Source: Tillandsia leiboldiana (taxonomy: Eukaryota > Streptophyta > Magnoliopsida > Poales > Bromeliaceae). From it: a stretch of 64,000 nucleotides of DNA. The stretch covers positions 10,448,814 through 10,512,813 of the forward strand of contig CM055062.1 in assembly GCA_029204045.2 (NCBI GenBank). Direction: 5' to 3'. Below, piece after piece: positions 1-11,697 of this stretch. A model generated the notes under the pieces. The model was not told the DNA's origin, ran no database searches, and worked only from the letters and a program-made list of their open reading frames with translations. Every line of letters begins with the position of its first letter. Positions within the stretch are counted from its first letter, which is position 1. The position numbers and the translations under genes were made by a program.

Positions 1-376
1 TAATAACCTGCATTAAACAGGATCCAAAAGTATATATTAATTAGTATGGATACATATGAATGGTTGTAACGCCAAAAAATTTATTGCCCTGGGGAGCTAA
101 AAAAAAAAAAAAAAAACACCACTTTTGTGCATGGCATGGCATGGCATTAGTAGCGCATTCAATGAGCTCAAGATCCTTAGCCAAGTTATTTACTACGGAC
201 TCAAAAAGCACACGAGTTAGTGCAAATTGTCACCATCTCAAGCAAATTGGGCCCACTCCAGGTGTTTTTATTACCACAATTTCCCCTAAAATCAGGCGCA
301 AAATGCCAATCCAGTCAATTAAAATGACATCACAAGCTGGTTTTGACCAGAAAAGTGCTTCCCCCGAAAGCAAAAG

Positions 377-407
<31 letters not shown>

Positions 408-686
408 TTTTTAAAGTTCGGTTAGTGCTCATAAATGGCTAGTGGCAGAAGCTACAACATGGCATCGACATTTTCCCTGCCACAAGCAATAAATAGGCTT
501 CTCCAAAGCCCAAGGCCAAGCCTAGTTATTAGCCATCTAAGCCACAAGGGTCACTTTTTTTTTTTTTCTCTCCCTCTTTCTTTTTTTTTTTTTTTTTTTA
601 ATAATTAGTAGCTGTAACTTTGGAAAAAAATAATAATTACCTATACCTATGTTTTCCCCGGATCTACTGCAGTATATCATCTCATA
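1..686. other. AT-rich intergenic DNA
   Basis: No gene is supported here. The stretch has homopolymer runs (A-run near 100, T-runs near 556-600) and an ATT microsatellite. The 121-residue open frame from position 60 is low complexity and ends in poly-Ile encoded by that microsatellite, so I do not treat it as coding. Confidence 0.6.
378..408. repeat. (ATT)n microsatellite
   Basis: About ten uninterrupted ATT units, directly visible. Confidence 0.9.
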
Positions 687-1159
687 GGTATCGTTTGGTA
701 ACGGAATAAGTCAGAACTAGTTATTCTGAGAATAGGTATAAAGTATCGAACAAGAACGAAAAAGCGTTTGGTTCGGTTCCAGGGATAAAAAATTTTATGT
801 TTGGTATGAGAATAAGGAATAAGAAGAATAAAGAGGTTGTGATGATGAGAGTGTATTGGGAAGGAAAAGATAGAGAGGAGAGAGAGGGATTTGTGATGAT
901 AAGAGTGTATTGGGAAGGAAAAAAGAGAAAGGAGAGAGAGGGATTTGTGACGATGAGAGTGTATTGGGAAGAGAAAAATGAGGGGAGGAGGGATAGTTTG
1001 GTAAAAAAAAAAAAATTATAAAATAATAGGTAAGAATTGTTGTTCCAACTTATTCTGTTTGTACTAGAACTACTGTACCGAATAATTCTTGGTGCGTTTG
1101 GTACAATAAAGAAGATAAATCTTTTATTCCCTGTTCTAGTCCCGAAACAAACGGTGCCA
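687..1159. mobile_element. Small TIR element (MITE-like) with internal tandem repeat
   Basis: The left end reads GGTATCGTTTGGTAAC. The right end is roughly its inverse and reads, on the minus strand, GGCACCGTTTGTTTC. ATA occurs just outside both ends and could be a 3-bp target duplication, as in PIF/Harbinger MITEs, but ATA is too short to be decisive. No transposase is encoded. Internally there is a purine-rich 54-bp tandem repeat. Family assignment is inference. Confidence 0.5.
838..985. repeat. 54-bp tandem repeat, about 2.7 units
   Basis: Successive units share GAGTGTATTGGGAAG followed by an AGAGAGAGGGATTT-like tail. The spacing is about 54 bp, with a few substitutions between units. It lies inside the TIR element at 687-1159 and explains the open frames seen there on both strands. 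Confidence 0.8.
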
Positions 1160-3047
1160 TAGCATATCAAAACGTATTAAACCCTCACTAGTCACAACCT
1201 GACTACTTACTAATTTTTAACTTTTCACTTGCATTTTTTTTTTAATTTTTTTTCTTTTATAATCTTATTATTAAAAATAAAAAACGTGATGCTGTAGACA
1301 GATGCCCGAGGTCCTAGAATTTAATTAGATTTATAATTGAATTCTAATTATATTAAAATTAATATTTATATTTAAAAAAAATAAATTTATTAAAATTTAA
1401 ATATTAATTAAAATAAAATTTTATTTAGATTATGATTTGAATATTTTTTGATGTAAGCAATAAATATAATATATGTGTTATTATTTGACGGTGGTGTTAA
1501 CATGATCACATTTATAGAGGTGGTGGGGACTAGAATTTAACCATGCCTATATAGTAGTGGTCACACCCAAGGAGATGGTAGGGGATAGGATTTAGCTACA
1601 CCCATATGGTATGATCAAGGTGTCCATAATTTTAAATGCACGTACGGATACGTTTAAAAAGATATGTCTTATAGGTTTATAGAAGACGAGAGAATAATGA
1701 GAAAGATGAGGGCTCGGATTGAAGGTACTCTATTGTAGGAGAGGAGTCGGTGTAATTCTTCTCTTGGTTAATGAATCTTATTTTACTCGCATATTTTTTA
1801 TTTTTATTTTCTTCTCTTTGTGGTTGTGCTGGTTCTAATTATATTGAGAAGATGAATTTTTGATAACAAAAATTTGATTTGACGTTTTCACTGCGGAATC
1901 TCAATACTAGGCGGTACCGCGCATGGATTATGGTGCTGCAGCAAGTTATAAATTCACATAATCTAATATCGGAACGAATACCGAATTTTCAACACCAGTG
2001 ACCTGACACTCACTCCATTTCAACACAATTCGTGTCGGATTGTTAGTGCTAATTATTAATTTAAAAATTTTAAATTATTAAAAATATATAATTTATTTAT
2101 TTAAAATATATAGATATAGTGTTTAAAAATTTTAATTGTGATTCGATCTAAATTAATCTCGCGTCATTTTGAATATGACTTGATTCAATTATGCATTATC
2201 TTACTCTATAATTTTATTTTTATTTTTTTATCTAAAAAATTGAAGTCTAATAGAATAGTAATATAGAATTAGAAAAAAATTAGCAACATAAATATCTTGT
2301 TTTGATAGATCCTTACGTTAAATTAAAAATAAAAATATATAATAATTAGGTATAAAATTTTCAACCACACGATGGTAAAATAAAAACACACTAAATTACA
2401 TAATAGTCATGTATAACTTTTTAAACTACAGAATAATAAGTAAAAATATGCTAAACCATAGAACTATAAATTAAAGTTTATCCTTACCTTATTAAATTAT
2501 TATTATAAAACTTTGTTTAATCGTCATAATAAGTTATTTAATGATAATAGTTTTTATAATTAGAAGTTAGTAGTTTATAATTAGAAGTTAGTAGTTTTAA
2601 AATTTTACCGGCTATAATTTAGTGGTATAATATATTTCACCACTTACCTAATTTATTTTATTCTAAAAAATTAAATTAAAAAGCTAAATGTTAGAGCTAA
2701 TTATTTGATCCTACCCATTTTCCATATACTCAATACTTAGATAAATTTAAAAAAAATATGTTGACCAAGAATATCTTATTTATTTTTAATTTACTTAAAA
2801 ATCTTGTAATATTTAGTTGATAAAAAATATAATAAAAAATCTAAGTTAATATTTACATTCGGTGCTCAAATTATTTTTTTCAAGTAAGATAAATTATCGT
2901 GACATATATTATCATACTAAGTTGTGGATGCCAAAATTTTTTTAAAAAATAAAAATTAAACTCATAATTTATAATCAAAAAAAAATCTTAATACTAATTT
3001 TCTACAAATATTTGATGGGTAGTAAGAGGCATATACATAGATACCTT
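1160..3047. other. AT-rich intergenic DNA, nothing recognised
   Basis: Very AT-rich, with many stops in all frames. A locally duplicated motif (AATTAGAAGTTAGTAGTTT) occurs near 2560-2600. I see no exon, RNA gene or clear element boundary. Confidence 0.5.
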
Positions 3048-3247
3048 GGGGGGCGTTTGGATTGGGGATAAAGAGGGGATATCCCCTTTATCCCCAAACG
3101 GTTTGGAGATATTCCCGTTTGGGGATATCCTCCCAAACGGGAATATCCCCGGGTTTGGGGGAGGGATATCCCCACCTCCCCCAAACCGGCGGGGTTTATC
3201 CCCTGTCCCTTCCCAAGGCAGCAGTGCCTTGGGAAGGGACATTTCAA

Positions 3248-3294
<47 letters not shown>

Positions 3295-4120
3295 CTTTGG
3301 GCGGTTTTTTTTTTTAATTAAAATTTTTAAATTTTAAAAAATATTTATATTTTAAATTTTAAATTTTATAAATTTTAAATTTTAATTTTAAATTTTAAAT
3401 ATTTATATTTTAAATTTTAAATTTTAAATTTTAATTAAAATAGTTTATATTTTAAATTTTAAATTTTAAAAAATATTTAAATTATAAATTTATAATTTTA
3501 TAAAATTTAATTTTTTTAAATTTTTTTTATAAATTTAAATTTAAATTTTTTTTTTCCTTTCTTTTATATTCCTTTTTTTTTTCGTTTTTTTTTTTTTCGT
3601 TTTTTTTCTCTTTTATGCTTCAGGGATTTTTTTAAAATTTTAATTTTTTATATTTTATAAATTTTAATTTTTTATATTTTATAAATTTATATATATTTAT
3701 ATTTTATTAAAATTATAAATATATTTATATTTTATTATATTATATATATTTATAAATTTATAATTTTAAAAAATAATATTAATTTTAAAATTGTAAAATT
3801 TATATAATTTTTTTATAATTTTTGTAAAATTTATATAAATTTAAAAATTAAAATTTTTACTCCTACTTAAAATATTCTAATACATTTTTTAATTATCACA
3901 TTTATAATATACATAAAAGTAAAGGTCACATCGTCATTAAACATAAAAGTTAATTTTATACCTCTCATTTTTCATTCCTAATCCAAACACCTATTTTTTT
4001 ATACCAGGTTTAAGCCTCATTCACATCCAAACACAATTTAGGTTTAAACCAGGTTTATCCCTTACTTTATACCTATACCTGGTATAACTCATTCCGGTAT
4101 AAGCCACATCCAAACGGTAC
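3048..4120. mobile_element. TIR element of about 1.07 kb with GC-rich head and AT-rich body
   Basis: The left end contains GGGGGGCGTTTGGAT and the right end its inverse form ATCCAAACGGTACC, so the ends are inverted repeats of about 15 bp. The first 200 bp contain nested palindromes built from GGGATATCCCC-type and CCCAAACGGG-type units, plus a CTTCCCAAGGCA/TGCCTTGGGAAG stem. The remainder is nearly pure A+T (AAATTTTAAATTTT motifs, T-runs). No transposase is present. The likely class is a non-autonomous DNA transposon (PIF/Harbinger or hAT-like ends); no target duplication is resolved. Confidence 0.5.
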
Positions 4121-5060
4121 CTAGGTGTCGTAGATCACATATTTGAAATTAAATTAAAATTTAATATTAATTGTTAAATAACAAATATCATCACTATGAT
4201 CTATAAATGCAACTTAAGAGCAATACTGTAAATCTTAGATTCTAGCTTAAAAAAGCTTAAGATTTACTACTGAACACTTTTAGTATAGACGACAAAGAAC
4301 TCGATGGTTGGTATTAGAGATTTTAATTTTTTTTTAAAAAAATTAAAATTTTATTTTTAAAAAATTAAATAAAGTGAATAATATATTATTTGTCTCTCTC
4401 GAAACAAGAATTAAAATTTATTCACTAATCTTATTAATTTTTTTTATTAAAAATATTTTTTTAACAATTTAAATGTTTATATATATATAGTAGGTATTAT
4501 AAATCACATTTATAACATTAATTAAAATTTTAAATATCAACTATTAAACAATAAATAAGGCGTGTATGATGTATGTATGCAACTGGTTCAATATTTTTTT
4601 AATTTTTTAATTTTTTTTGGGGTGTGTTTTTGGACTCGAATCCACACGAATATATATTCATTAATTTAGTAGCAAAAACGGAGGAGACACTGAATCGGCT
4701 CCGCCACTGCAACGCAACGTGTAGCCGCCCACAACACGGACACGGACACGCACATGCACATGGTGTCGTCCTCTTGCTACCGCTCGTGCTCTGCGCGTGA
4801 CGTGATCCTACCACGCACACTCAGACACTCCTCCGTCCCTCTATTAATTGAGCCATTCAAAATTGTGCCGATATAGATAAGAGAGTGAAAGAGCAGATTA
4901 GAGAGAGCGTGTTAGTTAAAGAAAGAGAAAAGAAGCGGGGAGAGACCCAATGCCAAAATAAGAAGATAAAGAAATAAATATGAGCTCCAGAGAAGCAATA
5001 ATCGTTATCGTGGAATTTTGAAGCTGATCGAAGAGGGGAGAAAGAAGAGAGTTTTTGATA
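4121..5060 (+). promoter_or_regulatory. Upstream region and probable 5' UTR of the receptor kinase
   Basis: AT-rich DNA changes to a GA-rich leader (about 4880-5055, GAGAGA and AAGAAG tracts) directly before the ATG at 5061. GA-rich leaders are common in plant 5' UTRs. I could not place a TATA box or transcription start with confidence. Confidence 0.35.
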
Positions 5061-8000
5061 ATGCCGAGCTCGAGTCACCACCGCCGCTTCCATTTCCTCC
5101 TCCTAAGCATTAATCTACTGATTCTCTTCCCATTATTCTCCTCCTCCTCCGCCGCCGCCTCTGTTAATCCCCAAGTCGAAGCTCTCTTCGCGTGGATCAA
5201 TTCCACGGGCGCCATCGCCAATTCGAAACCTCTCTTTCCCGATTGGAATCCTAATTCTCTCTCACCCTGCAACTGGACCCACGTATCCTGCAACCCCTCA
5301 GGTGAGGTTACCTCCCTCACCGTCCAATCCGTCCCCCTCGCCGTCCCCTTACCCGCATCCCTTTGCGCCTCCCTCCCCTCCCTCTCCGCCCTCACCGTCT
5401 CCGACTGTAATCTCACGGGACCCATTCCCCCGGACCTGTCCTCGTGCTCTCAGCTCACTCTCCTCGATCTCTCCTCTAATTCTCTTTCGGGCCCCATTCC
5501 TTCCTCTCTGAGCCGGCTCTATAGAATAATATTTTTGATTCTGAATTCCAACCAGCTCTCCGGGCCCATCCCTCTGTCCCTCGGAGAACTGCGGTCCCTC
5601 CGCCAGCTCCTCCTCTTCGACAACCGCCTCTCCGGCCCCCTCCCCGACTCCCTCGGCGATCTCGCATTTCTCGGAACCCTCCGCGCCGGTGGCAACCGTG
5701 AATTGTCCGGCCCGATCCCGGAATCCTTCTCCCGGCTGTCCCAGCTCGTCGTGCTCGGCCTCGCCGATACGAAAGTCTCCGGCCCGATCCCCGCCTCCCT
5801 CGGCCGGCTGCAGAACCTCCAGACTCTCTCGGTCTACACCGCAATGCTCACCGGGTCGATCCCCGCGGAGCTCGAGAACTGCACTTCGCTCGTCAATCTC
5901 TACCTCTACGAGAATTCTCTTTCCGGGCCGCTACCGCCATCGCTCGGCCGCCTCGCCAACCTCCAGCGCCTGCTCCTCTGGCAGAATTCCCTCACCGGCC
6001 CCATCCCCGACTCGTTCGGCAACCTCTCGGCGCTCCAGTCGATCGACCTCTCGATCAATTCCATCTCCGGGGCGATTCCGTCGTCGCTCGGCGCGCTCGC
6101 CGGTCTCCAGGAACTGATGCTCAGCGACAACAACATCTCCGGCTCGATACCGCCGTCGCTCGCGAACTTGACGTCGCTCGCGCAGCTCCAGCTCGACACT
6201 AACCAGATCTCCGGACTGATCCCGCCGGAGTTGGGCGGGCTGTCGTCGCTGACCGTCCTGTTTGCCTGGCAGAATCAGCTGGAAGGCGCGATCCCGCCGT
6301 CGCTGGCGTCGCTCTCCGGCCTGCAGGCGCTCGATCTTTCGCACAATCACCTGACCGGTGCAATTCCGGCCGGCCTATTTCTTCTTCCCAACCTCACTAA
6401 GCTCCTGCTGTTGTCGAACGATCTGTCGGGTCCGCTGCCGTCGGAGATGGGCAAAGCCGCATCCCTCGTCCGCCTCCGCCTGGGCAGCAACCGCATTGCA
6501 GGTCCGATCCCCGCGGAAGTTGGCGGGCTCAAGAGCTTGAATTTCCTCGACCTCTCGGACAACCGCCTCGCTGGTCCGATCCCCCCGGAGCTCGGGAATT
6601 GCTCCGAGCTCCAAATGCTGAGCCTCAGCAACAACAAGCTCGGCGGCGCGCTCCCGCCGGCGATTGGGTTGATCCCGGGGCTCCAGGTGCTCGACGTTTC
6701 ATTCAACCAGCTCATCGGGCCGATCCCCGGCAGCTTCGGAGGGCTCGCGGCGATGAACAAGCTCGTCCTCAGCGGTAACGTGCTGTCCGGCCCGATCCCG
6801 GCGGCGCTCGGCAATTGCCGCGGGCTAGAGCTGCTCGACCTCAGCAGCAACCGGCTCTCCGGCGGGATCCCTGTCGAGCTGTGCGACATCGATAGCCTCG
6901 ACATCGCTCTCAACCTCAGCCGGAACTCGCTCGCCGGGTCGATTCCGGAGAAGATATCGCAGCTCGGCAAGCTCTCGGTGCTCGACCTCTCGTTCAACAT
7001 GCTCGGCGGAACGCTGACTCCGCTGGCCGGATTGGAGAATTTGGTCACGCTCAGTGTTTCCAACAACAACTTCACCGGCTACCTCCCGGACACGAAGCTC
7101 TTTCGCCAATTGTCGGCCTCGGACCTCGCGGGGAACCAGGGGCTCTGCACCCGCGGCGGCGACGTGTGCTTCGTGAGCGTGGACGCCGGCGGGCGCCCGG
7201 TGATGAGCGCAGAGGAGGAGAGCCGGCGGGTGCACCGGCTGAAGCTCGCGATCGCACTGCTGATCACTGCGACGGTGGCGATGGTCCTCGGCATGATCGG
7301 CATCATACGGGCGCGGCGCACGGGCGGAATCGGCGGCAAGGGAGCGGACGACGACGATCCGGAGCTCGGCACCGACAGGGAGATGTCGTGGCCGTGGCAG
7401 TTCACGCCGTTCCAGAAGCTGAGCTTCTCGGTAGACGAGGTGGTGCGGAGCCTCGTCGACGCCAACGTGATCGGGAAGGGCTGCTCCGGAGTGGTCTACC
7501 GCGTCGACATGGACAACGGCGACGTGATCGCAGTCAAGAAGCTGTGGCCCAGCACCCGGACCGCAGCGGCGACGGTGATGGCCTGTAAGGACGACGGAAA
7601 CAGGGGGCGCGTGCGCGACTCGTTCTCGGCGGAGGTGCGGACGCTGGGGTCGATCCGGCACAAGAACATCGTGCGCTTCCTGGGCTGCTGCTGGAACAAG
7701 AGCACCAGACTGCTCATGTATGACTACATGGCGAACGGGAGCTTGGGCGGCCTGCTGCATGAGAGGAAGGGGGTGGCGCTGGAGTGGGACCTGCGGTACC
7801 GGATCGTGCTCGGCGCCGCGCAGGGGCTCGCCTACTTGCACCACGACTGCGTGCCGCCGATCGTGCACCGCGACATCAAGGCCAACAACATCCTCATCGG
7901 CCTCGACTTTGAGCCCTACATTGCCGACTTCGGCCTCGCCAAGCTCGTCGAGGACGGCGACTTCGGCCGCTCCTCCAACACCGTCGCCGGCTCCTACGGC

Positions 8001-8105
8001 TACATCGCCCCTGGTAATAATTAACTAACGCTACTCGTACTAAAATTCTAGTTTTTTTTATTTTTTATTTTTTATTTCCTTTTATTTTTCTTTTTTTGAG
8101 TTTTG

Positions 8106-8150
<45 letters not shown>

Positions 8151-8317
8151 TAATGCTACATGTACACCCCGAAGGGGTGTACATCCTACACCTCCACCTT
8201 TTTAATGGTGTCGATGTTTTTTACGGGTCACATCAAGTGACCACTCATCACACCCCCACCCTTAGATAGGTAGGGGTGTGAGATATACACCCCTTACGGG
8301 TGTACAAGTAGCATTTT

Positions 8318-8386
<69 letters not shown>

Positions 8387-8646
8387 TTGGGCTGGAATGC
8401 TATTGATAGCACTAACCCAACTTTGCCACTCATTTTATAGCCATTGGATTGCATTGAGATTCGTGCAAGCCCTTTAATTAAAAAGAAAAACTTTTTACTT
8501 TTTACTTTTTCTTTTTACTTTTTCTTTTCTCTTTTTTTCATTAAAGAGCCTACACGGATCTCAATGCGATCCAATGACTACAAAATGGGTGGCAAAATTG
8601 GGTTGATGCTATCAATAGCATTCCAGCCCAACTCTATATATATATA

Positions 8647-8715
<69 letters not shown>

Positions 8716-9166
8716 CATGTGATAACTATAGCGCCTTCAATGAGCTGAATACTAGCGAGATGAGCCGATTCCTCGTATATGAAATTTTTTAGAGCAATGC
8801 TACCTGTACACCCCGAAGGGGTGTACATCATATACCTCCACCATTTTAATGGTGACGATATTTTTTACGGGTCACATCAAGTGACTCATCATCACACTCC
8901 CATCCTTAGATGGGTGGGGTGTATGATGTACACCCCGAAAGGGGTGTACACATAGTATTTTCCAATTTTTTATTAACAAATTAAATTATTAATTTTATTT
9001 TAAAATTATTATTAAAAATAAAATAAATAAATTTTAATTTAATAATTAAAATTTATAAAATATAAATTTTTTTATATTTGGTTGGCCTAAAATTTAAATA
9101 GTAAAAATTTATAATATATAATTATCTTTATATTTGAATGGGCCTAAAATTTAAATAAAAAAAATT

Positions 9167-9215
<49 letters not shown>

Positions 9216-10474
9216 CAATTACTATTCTTCAAGTCAACGAGAGAACGGAGACTTTCTCTCATCAAGTCAATTTTTATTATAGAGATTCTGAATTGATTAT
9301 TTGAATCTTTAAAATTGATTTATAATATTTAAAGTATTTAAAAATTAAATTTTATTATTTTTAAAAATTATTTATATAATGATTAAAGGATTTCAAAATC
9401 GAAAGTTTTGATGGTCTATACGAACCGTTTGCTTATTTAACGATATAAAGTAATTCATATCTTTTCAAATTTTTATAATTTTTTTTTATATTATTTAAAT
9501 AATGTTTGATAATTCTAATCATAAATTTACCATGTCTATCCTTTATTTTCATAAGATTATTAGTTTTCGACCGTTTATTTTTATAATTTTAAATAAATTT
9601 AATAATAATTTTTTAAAATTATAATAAACTTTGATTATTAAATATTTTTAATAGTATAAATTAATTTTAATTACACCAATTATTAATTTGAAATTTCGAT
9701 CATCAAAAATAAGTGAGCGGGCTCAATGGCACGTTCACTTATTAAAGACTAAATACTCAATGTATCAGTTCATTTCCATTATGATTTAAATTTTTTTCAC
9801 CAACAATGCTACTAATTCATAATTTTTATTTATTTAAAGAGTGATAAATGCATGGTATTGAGTTTTTAGATTCATGCAAGAATATTTACTTTTTTATGAT
9901 ATATAAAAGATCTAAGGTTGTATGGTTTGCTGCAATTGCAGAGTATGGATACATGATGAAGATCACGGAGAAGAGCGACGTGTACAGCTACGGCGTGGTG
10001 GTGCTGGAGGTGCTAACGGGGAAACAGCCGATCGACCCGACGATCCCCGACGGGCTGCACGTTGTGGACTGGGTGCGGCGGAGGAAGGGGAGCGGGGAGG
10101 TGCTCGATGCGGGCCTCCGAGGGCGGGCCGACTCGGAGGTGCAGGAGATGCTGCAGGTGATGGGCGTGGCGCTGCTGTGCGTCAACGCCACCCCAGACGA
10201 GCGGCCCACAATGAAGGACGTCGCCGCGATGCTCAAGGAGATCCGCCACGAAAGAGAGGAGTACTACAGCAAGGCGGATGTCCTCCTCAAAGGCTCATCG
10301 CCGTCCCCGAAAGGAGCTGCAGCAGCCGGTCATGACACATCGAACACAGCTACAACGTCCACATCGTCGTCAAGCACGCCCCTGTGCCACGGGGGGAGCC
10401 AGGGCAACAGCTTCTCGGCGGCCACCATCTATTCATCGTCGAAGGCTAAATCACAATTTGGTTACAAGAGTTAG
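5061..10474 (+). CDS. LRR receptor-like Ser/Thr kinase, subfamily XI (RGI/RCH-like), two exons
   Basis: Exons are 5061-8013 and 9942-10474. The GT..AG intron of 1928 bp splits the Glu of the kinase APE motif, giving 1161 residues. In order: a hydrophobic signal peptide (about 1-35); an LRR N-cap with paired Cys (CNWTHVSC); some 23 LRRs with L-LSSN-LSGPIP pattern to about residue 665; a second Cys pair (GLCTRGGDVC); a TM helix near 728-750; and a kinase. The kinase has P-loop IGKGCSGVV at 804-812, Lys826, HRDIKANN with Asp938 and DFG Asp956, so it is an RD kinase. A Ser/Thr-rich tail follows. The whole chain, including the QFTPFQKL, CCWNK and GKQPIDPTIPDGLH segments, matches what I recall of Arabidopsis RGI1/RGI2 (RCH2/RCH1), plasma-membrane receptors of root meristem growth factor peptides; that role here is inference. 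The ATG at 5061 starts the signal peptide. The annotation seems intact. Exons are GC-rich and the intron is AT-rich and full of MITEs. Confidence 0.93.
8106..8147. repeat. (TA)n microsatellite in receptor-kinase intron
   Basis: Uninterrupted TA dinucleotides directly left of a MITE. Further TA tracts follow at about 8320-8365 (running into GA repeats), 8635-8713 and 9170-9211. These TA tracts flank or border the small elements in the intron. Confidence 0.9.
8148..8320 (+). mobile_element. MITE family 1, copy 1 (about 170 bp)
   Basis: Begins GAGTAATGCTACATGTACA and ends TGTACAAGTAGCATTTTCC, so the ends are inverted repeats. Each end also folds on itself (GTACACCCC..GGGGTGTAC). It lies inside a TA microsatellite in the receptor-kinase intron. 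The same family recurs at 8792-8963 and 57709-57879. Non-autonomous; no coding capacity. Confidence 0.8.
8383..8635. mobile_element. Foldback MITE of 253 bp with arms of about 85 bp
   Basis: The left arm starts AGAGTTGGGCTGGAATGCTA and the right arm ends with the exact inverse, TAGCATTCCAGCCCAACTCT. Homology continues inward for about 85 bp per arm with few mismatches. A pyrimidine-rich spacer (TTTTTACTTTTT repeats) separates the arms. TA microsatellites abut both sides, consistent with insertion at TA, but the TSD cannot be read inside a TA repeat. Confidence 0.85.
8792..8963 (+). mobile_element. MITE family 1, copy 2
   Basis: Same orientation as the copy at 8148-8320 and nearly the same sequence. 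Starts GAGCAATGCTACCTGTACA and ends AGTATTTTCC, with the same internal GGGTCACATCAAGTGAC segment. Located in the receptor-kinase intron. Confidence 0.8.
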
Positions 10475-10558
10475 CCGCGTCTTTAGCTAGGGTCTTTGGC
10501 TTGTTTCTTTCGGGTCCGGTTCTGATCCAGCATTGCCTTATTAAGGTAGTGGTGGTCG

Positions 10559-10595
<37 letters not shown>

Positions 10596-11697
10596 GGGGG
10601 ACTTTTATGAAGCACATCTCTCCTCAGGGAGTTCCGTTCCTTCGTACTGTAAAATTCGAATTGAGCGCTATCTGACAGTAGAAAGTTGTGCGTATTACTG
10701 ATACTCATCTCATAAAGTTTTTGTCTGGTCGAGAGCGGTGGGATGTAAAGAAGAATGATAGATTAATTTGTTTTTGGCTAGTACTGTAGTTAGAATGGGC
10801 CTTAAAACAGAGCAAGAAAGAAAGAAGGGGGGCCTAATGCTGTGAGAGTGTTCAATATTGCAATAAGAATGAAGATATTTATGCTACTGCATTAGTAGTA
10901 GAATTGCATTCTTCAGATATAACCTCATTCCTTGAGATGTGAATATAACTATATTGCAGCATCATGTTGGTAGGGTTATACAAAGTTTAAACCCTGTTAT
11001 CAGACTTCTGTTGGAATTAGAAAACAAAGAGTGGAGAAGTTATACTGTAAAGAAGTTAGACCAAGTTCTTTATTTCTGCAGTGAAACAGAGTTTGATACA
11101 GTAGTCAGCATTTAACAAAACAGAGAAATTGTGTGAAAATACTGCTTATTCATTCATGAGAATTCATAATCAGTTTAACTTTGAATCACACTTTCGACAT
11201 TCCTTGATTCAAAGTTGTTGAGTCTAAGTAACTATCTGAAGTAAAAGTAGTTTCCGAATGAAGGCGGTTTAGTTACGATAAGGCTATTCATGTATGAACT
11301 CTTAACATTCTCTCTCTTTCACATGTGAACTAATCAACTCTCCCTAAAACTCAATCTTTTACTCTCTAAGCATTGCACCGAGTCGCTTATTCTGGCTCTT
11401 TTGTGTTGCACCAAGTTTTTTCTAACTCTTCTCCAAAACATGCCCTTCAAGTTCTTTTCATTCATCCGAATCTATGTGTTTTAGCCTGCCACCAATTCGG
11501 TGGCACCACGCTACTTTAGATGAGTAGCCCAGAATCATCAAACTATTGAATTTGATACCACTTGTTAAAAAGTTTTGAATCTAACTCAAGTCTAAATGAG
11601 CCCAAAAATATAACATATTTAATAAAATTTATTAAATCTAAAGATTTAAGCCCTGTCAGATCTGAACCTACTAGTATATATCAATTTTTTTACTCTC
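10475..11697. other. 3' flank of the receptor kinase, no further gene seen
   Basis: Contains the probable 3' UTR of the kinase gene, a 35-base G run (10560-10594) and then moderately AT-rich DNA with no exon I recognise. It ends at the left LTR of Copia A. The 66-residue frame from 10501 spans the G run (poly-Gly) and is not supported. Confidence 0.5.
10560..10594 (+). repeat. Poly-G tract (35 consecutive G)
   Basis: Thirty-five Gs, then T and five more Gs, 86 bp after the receptor-kinase stop codon and so probably in its 3' UTR. Could form G-quadruplexes in mRNA. Its length may be unstable or mis-assembled. Confidence 0.85.

Noticed and set aside
838..985. CRISPR-like direct repeats
   Set aside because: The units are head-to-tail without unique spacers, in a plant genome; a simple minisatellite.
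5476..7868. Minus-strand and alternative-frame ORFs over the receptor kinase
   Set aside because: Shadows of a GC-rich LRR coding sequence; no domain content and the kinase frame explains the DNA.
8248..8722. ORFs with poly-(Tyr-Ile) tails
   Set aside because: Encoded by TA microsatellites joined to MITE ends; not proteins.
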